Shown here: piece by piece, positions 60,959 to 64,000 of the stretch
Layout: each line of letters opens with the position of its first letter
Numbering within the stretch: position 1 is the first letter of the stretch
Assembly (NCBI GenBank): GCA_022844205.1
Contig: JALHMF010000008.1
Location: forward strand, 79,683 to 143,682
Origin: Xanthobacteraceae bacterium
Lineage (GTDB): Bacteria > Pseudomonadota > Alphaproteobacteria > Rhizobiales > Xanthobacteraceae
DNA: 64,000 nucleotides
Reading direction: 5' to 3'
Program-made: the position numbers and the translations under genes
The notes under the pieces: generated by a model
Databases searched by the model: none
Told to the model about the DNA's origin: nothing
What the model saw: only the letters and a program-made list of their open reading frames with translations

Positions 60959-62397
60959 TTTCGTCTCCCGGACTTCCGTTTTCGCCGTGTTGTTTTCTTG
61001 GGTCTTCGTAAGGAGCTTACGATGGTCGTTGTGCAAATGCCTGCGTTCATCACAGTCTTACGCAGTAGTGTAGGAATGACTGCGGTGGTGAGGGCGGCGC
61101 CGACCCAGTTGACCGGCGCCAGATTGAGCATGGCGAAAGCAAGGGCACAGAACACAGCGTAGAACGCGATCATCGAAGCGGTCAACAGCGTCCCGCACAG
61201 GTCGCATTCTTGTGTCCGGGCGGAACGCGCATCTCGCGCAATGGCCAGAAAGTAGGCAAACACAAAGAAAATCAGGTTCACCGTGCCCGCGCTTACGCTA
61301 ATGCCGGCAATACGCGCAGTATCCGCCTTGTAGCCGTTCCCGAACGTCAACAAGTTATCGAGCGCCATCGCGTGCATGTGTACCCCGGGAATGCCGCGAA
61401 CGGTCGGCGGTCGCACGAGGTCCGGGCTCGGCCCAATGAAGCCGCCATAGAGAATGATCTTGCCGCGCATCGCGTCGGCCATTCTTTTCCCTGTCTCGGG
61501 ATTGTTCGCGCCCGCGAGCAGCTCGAACACGCTGATCTGCGGATGATAGGGACAGTCGGTGGCGACCGCTTCGCCCACGGGCTGCAGCAGCTCGTACCAC
61601 GGTGTCACCTTGCAAGGATGTCGGTCGGGCAGGAACTCAAACAGATTTGAATGCGCCGAACCCCAGATCAGCCGGAAATAATCGTCGCGGAACGGGCGCA
61701 GTTGGCCGGAGCGCGGGCAACGCGCATCCGGCGCATCGCCGCCGCACAGGAAATCGTAAAGCGCCAGTGCCGCGGCCGGTTTCGTGTCGGCACCCGGCGT
61801 GTCGGTGCATTCTGGCTCGCTGGCTCCACTGCTTCCGGAAAGTGGTTCGAAAAAATGGAAGCAATAGGCACTGCGCATCGAGAGATTGACGAATTTCGGC
61901 ACCGAGACGAGCGGGCGTAGGGCGAATTTCGGCTCCAGTCCGTTCGGCCGCTCCGTCGTGCGGTGACCGGCGGCGAGGAACAGCGGGATGGGGTATTCTT
62001 TAAGGATTTGTGCGAAACGGTCGGCATCGCTGCGCTCCGATTTTTCATGCGCGCGGGCAAATACGAAATCGATGAATACCGCCTTCGGCTGGAACGAGGC
62101 AATGCGCGAAAGCGCCAGCTCGTGCAGGAAATAGGTGACCGGAAACCGGTCGCCGAAAAAGTCAATGTCCTCGTCGGTGATGACCACCACGACGATGTCA
62201 TCGCGGTGCGCAGCTGGATAAAAGCGCGAGAAGGCGAGGTTGAGGATTTCCGCCGACACGCTTTCCGTGGTGGACTTGAAGCCGAAAATGTTCTGCGTGT
62301 AGAGCGCGAGGCAGAGCAAGAAGGCGACGGCGTGAAACGCAAGGCCTGACGCGAGGCCGCGGCCGGCGGTGATACGACTGGCGCCGGGCAGTTTCAT
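60955..62397 (-). CDS. CHASE2-domain membrane sensor without output domain
   Basis: 480 aa. One TM near residues 15-40, then an extracytoplasmic CHASE2 domain (about 45-355): VVVVITDEDIDFFGDRFPVT, IDFVFARAHE, and after a Cys-bearing insert (PECTDTPG, LCGGDAPDARC) the closing GKIILYGGFIGPSPDLVRPP and GIPGVHMHAMALDNLL. Three C-terminal TMs follow (about 365-450) and a polybasic end (RRPKKTTRRKRKSGRRK). CHASE2 proteins normally carry a cyclase, kinase or GGDEF domain after the TMs; none is present. First gene of a six-gene operon with the five SH3-like paralogs. Sensing of an envelope signal is inferred. Confidence 0.88.
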   Translation of the reverse strand: MKLPGASRITAGRGLASGLAFHAVAFLLCLALYTQNIFGFKSTTESVSAEILNLAFSRFYPAAHRDDIVVVVITDEDIDFFGDRFPVTYFLHELALSRIASFQPKAVFIDFVFARAHEKSERSDADRFAQILKEYPIPLFLAAGHRTTERPNGLEPKFALRPLVSVPKFVNLSMRSAYCFHFFEPLSGSSGASEPECTDTPGADTKPAAALALYDFLCGGDAPDARCPRSGQLRPFRDDYFRLIWGSAHSNLFEFLPDRHPCKVTPWYELLQPVGEAVATDCPYHPQISVFELLAGANNPETGKRMADAMRGKIILYGGFIGPSPDLVRPPTVRGIPGVHMHAMALDNLLTFGNGYKADTARIAGISVSAGTVNLIFFVFAYFLAIARDARSARTQECDLCGTLLTASMIAFYAVFCALAFAMLNLAPVNWVGAALTTAVIPTLLRKTVMNAGICTTTIVSSLRRPKKTTRRKRKSGRRK

Positions 62398-62725
62398 CGG
62401 GCGCGGTCACCGCTCTGATCGCGAGAAACAGGAGGCTTTATTAGAATTGGCCACCTTCGTCGTTGTCAACAGTTCAACGGATACAACCCGCAAGGCCGGC
62501 CGCTATGGAGACTGGCCCCTGAAGCTGGCTTGAACCTGAACAAAAGCGAAATAAATCGTGCCCACCACGGCCAAGGCGACCAACATCGCGAAACGTCCAT
62601 TATGGAACATTCTAGCTGAGAACGATCTAGGATCTAGCCAAGAAGGAGTTCGGCCATAGCAAATTACCAGACAAATGCAGCGCTGCCGCCACGTTAAAAA
62701 AACGAAAAAACTAATTTCTACTCAT
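62398..62725. other. Gene-free stretch upstream of the CHASE2 operon
   Basis: About 330 bp between two minus-strand genes. It should hold the CHASE2 operon promoter, but I see neither an EcfG-type nor a clear housekeeping promoter. AT content rises to the right end. No ORF or repeat. Confidence 0.5.
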
Positions 62726-63448
62726 CTAGGTCTTATTGCTATCAAGTACGATACGGGCAGGTTTCATTCGCTGTCGTGATGATTGGCCGAGATTAATTGC
62801 CGATTTAACATAGTCCAGCAAAGCCACACGCGCATGGTATTGCCGAAAGTCTTCACTTAATTTCGAATCCGTAAGTTCTGGCGATGTCTGATCGTCACGT
62901 CCTGACGTTATGGGCACGTCATCAAAAGAAATTCCGCGACTCGCTAGAAAGGTTGCGACAATGACTTCAAAAGTCATCGGCGCACGGTGGTCCATATGTC
63001 CTTCGTCCAACCGGAGCGATGCCCCCGTCTCCGCGCATGAAACCATGCCATTTGCATCACGATGCTGAACAAAGAAAGTATCACGGGCAGTATAGAGATC
63101 GATCCTCACAGAACGGCGCAATGCCTGAGATACTTCCTGCTTGCGGCTGGGGCTGCGTCCGCTGATACAATGAAGATAAGAAAAGTCGGTGCCTGTTCCA
63201 TCGACGCGCACAATGCGGAAGCAAGGCGTCCCCTCTTCCGTCATCACGACTTCAAAATGGCCAACGCCCGAACCGATTTTGACTGCGAATTCGCTATGCC
63301 GAGGAAGAAGCGCGATCAGATCGAGCGCATCTTCATCGCTTACTTTCTCACCCGGAGTGTAGCGATTTAGCATGGCCTTAAAGAAGGCCGTCGCCTCCTT
63401 CTGGCTTCCAAATGCTCTAGTCGCTATTTCGACTGGCTTGCTACCCAT
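62726..63448 (-). CDS. DUF3223 (DCL-family) protein
   Basis: 240 aa. Residues about 10-95 fit the DUF3223/DCL pattern: FGSQKEATAFFKAMLNRY, LLPRHSEFAVKIGSGVGHFEV, CFRIVRVDGTGTDFSYLHCI. DCL is named after a plant plastid rRNA-processing protein; bacterial copies are of unknown function and often sit in accessory regions. The C-terminal 140 aa is unrecognised, with GMVSCAETGASLRLDEGHMDHRAP resembling a nucleic-acid or HNH-associated region. Stands alone; GC is lower than the core. Confidence 0.7.
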   Translation of the reverse strand: MGSKPVEIATRAFGSQKEATAFFKAMLNRYTPGEKVSDEDALDLIALLPRHSEFAVKIGSGVGHFEVVMTEEGTPCFRIVRVDGTGTDFSYLHCISGRSPSRKQEVSQALRRSVRIDLYTARDTFFVQHRDANGMVSCAETGASLRLDEGHMDHRAPMTFEVIVATFLASRGISFDDVPITSGRDDQTSPELTDSKLSEDFRQYHARVALLDYVKSAINLGQSSRQRMKPARIVLDSNKT

Positions 63449-63640
63449 ACCCTAAGCCTCTCATAGTCGGCACGATTACGGTTTGATTTCCTGTCGGATG
63501 TCCCTTCAAAACTGATAGTATCATTTTAAATTGTCCAAGCTCAAAAGCTCAGGACAAGGGATTGAGTATCCAAGTATGAAAGTAAGCATCCCGATATCCT
63601 ACGTATTGTGATTTTTTCATTTTCCCAACGGGCAATTGTG

Positions 63641-63841
63641 ATGGAAAACGACTGGATTGATAGACGGGTAGATGAAGCTCAACAGGACAGCGCTGTTGCT
63701 GATTCCGTAGCGACAGAAATAAAAAACCAACTTAATGGAAAACTAAGTGAACGCGCACTGACCGCGGGAGAATTGAAAGCATTAGCGGAAGCCTTATTGG
63801 AGCTTTCAGAGGACGCGATCACGGATGAGGCATCCGAATGA
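63641..63841 (+). CDS. Small acidic helical protein
   Basis: 66 aa from ATG 63641 (MENDWIDRRV), predicted helical and acidic, with RALTAGELKALAEALLELSED. No family recognised. It abuts the transposase region. The ATG lacks a clear ribosome site; an in-frame start at 63608 is possible. Confidence 0.5.
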   Translation: MENDWIDRRVDEAQQDSAVADSVATEIKNQLNGKLSERALTAGELKALAEALLELSEDAITDEASE

Positions 63842-63943
63842 GGATCAAGATGGTTAGCCTCACATGGTTTCGAGGGGCGTCCTGGCCTGCACCCGGTTCC
63901 GAAGACACCGAGTTAGGTGTTTTCATGGGACCGGAGGTGCGTC

Positions 63944-64000
63944 ATGGAGAGGCGGAAGTTTACGCGAGAGTTCAAGCTTGAGGCCGTGCGGCTGATCACG
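63944..64000 (+). CDS. IS3-family transposase OrfA, truncated by window end
   Basis: 19 codons, MERRKFTREFKLEAVRLIT, the characteristic start of IS3-family OrfA HTH proteins. The gene runs off the right edge. GGAGG precedes the ATG at ten bases. The left end of the insertion sequence should lie between about 63850 and 63940; the terminal repeat cannot be identified without the other end. Confidence 0.85.
   Translation, partial: MERRKFTREFKLEAVRLIT

Overview
The window looks like chromosome from a GC-rich alphaproteobacterium, most probably a member of the Hyphomicrobiales. The reasons are an AapJ-type amino-acid binding protein, promoter sequences matching the alphaproteobacterial general stress sigma factor EcfG, a type I secreted giant adhesin with a transglutaminase-like (LapG-type) protease, and a DUF2924/large serine recombinase pair. 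I cannot fix the genus. No rRNA, tRNA or CRISPR array was recognised.

Layout. 0-5.4 kb: an amino-acid binding protein (aapJ), cystathionine beta-lyase (metC) and a minus-strand envelope glycosylation trio (GT39, GT2, LAB_N protein). 5.7-13.0 kb: one long plus-strand operon for an Mrp-type cation/proton antiporter whose gene order follows the membrane module of archaeal membrane-bound hydrogenase, with three large antiporter-like subunits. 13.2-15.0 kb: two exported proteins, one of them a SAM-methyltransferase fold behind a signal peptide. 15.2-22.6 kb: a carbohydrate stress cluster made of two convergent units, debranching enzyme-pfkB and otsB-GH15-otsA, each preceded by an EcfG-like promoter. 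23.1-49.8 kb: a biofilm/adhesion locus. A 5,994-residue RTX-type adhesin is followed, on the opposite strand, by a glycosyltransferase-like protein, a LapG-like protease and a complete type I secretion system (TolC, ABC exporter, HlyD, small protein).

50-59 kb: lower-GC accessory DNA. It holds a degraded prophage-like block (P27 small terminase, ParB-methyltransferase fusion, two HTH proteins, an unknown protein) transcribed leftward, and a rightward module of small ORF, DUF2924, serine recombinase and small protein. A frameshifted relative of translation-factor-like proteins follows. 59.1-62.4 kb: a CHASE2 membrane protein without any output domain heads an operon of five tandem, paralogous, small exported proteins sharing an N-terminal motif and a C-terminal tail. 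This is the best candidate here for an undescribed system. 62.7-64.0 kb: a DUF3223/DCL-like protein, a small acidic protein, and the start of an IS3-family transposase cut by the window end.

Functionally the window is dominated by the cell envelope and stress: ion/pH homeostasis (Mrp), compatible-solute and storage-sugar metabolism (trehalose, glucan trimming), surface attachment (adhesin, its exporter and putative release protease) and lipid A/glycan modification. The accessory block was probably inserted between the secretion operon and the CHASE2 operon.
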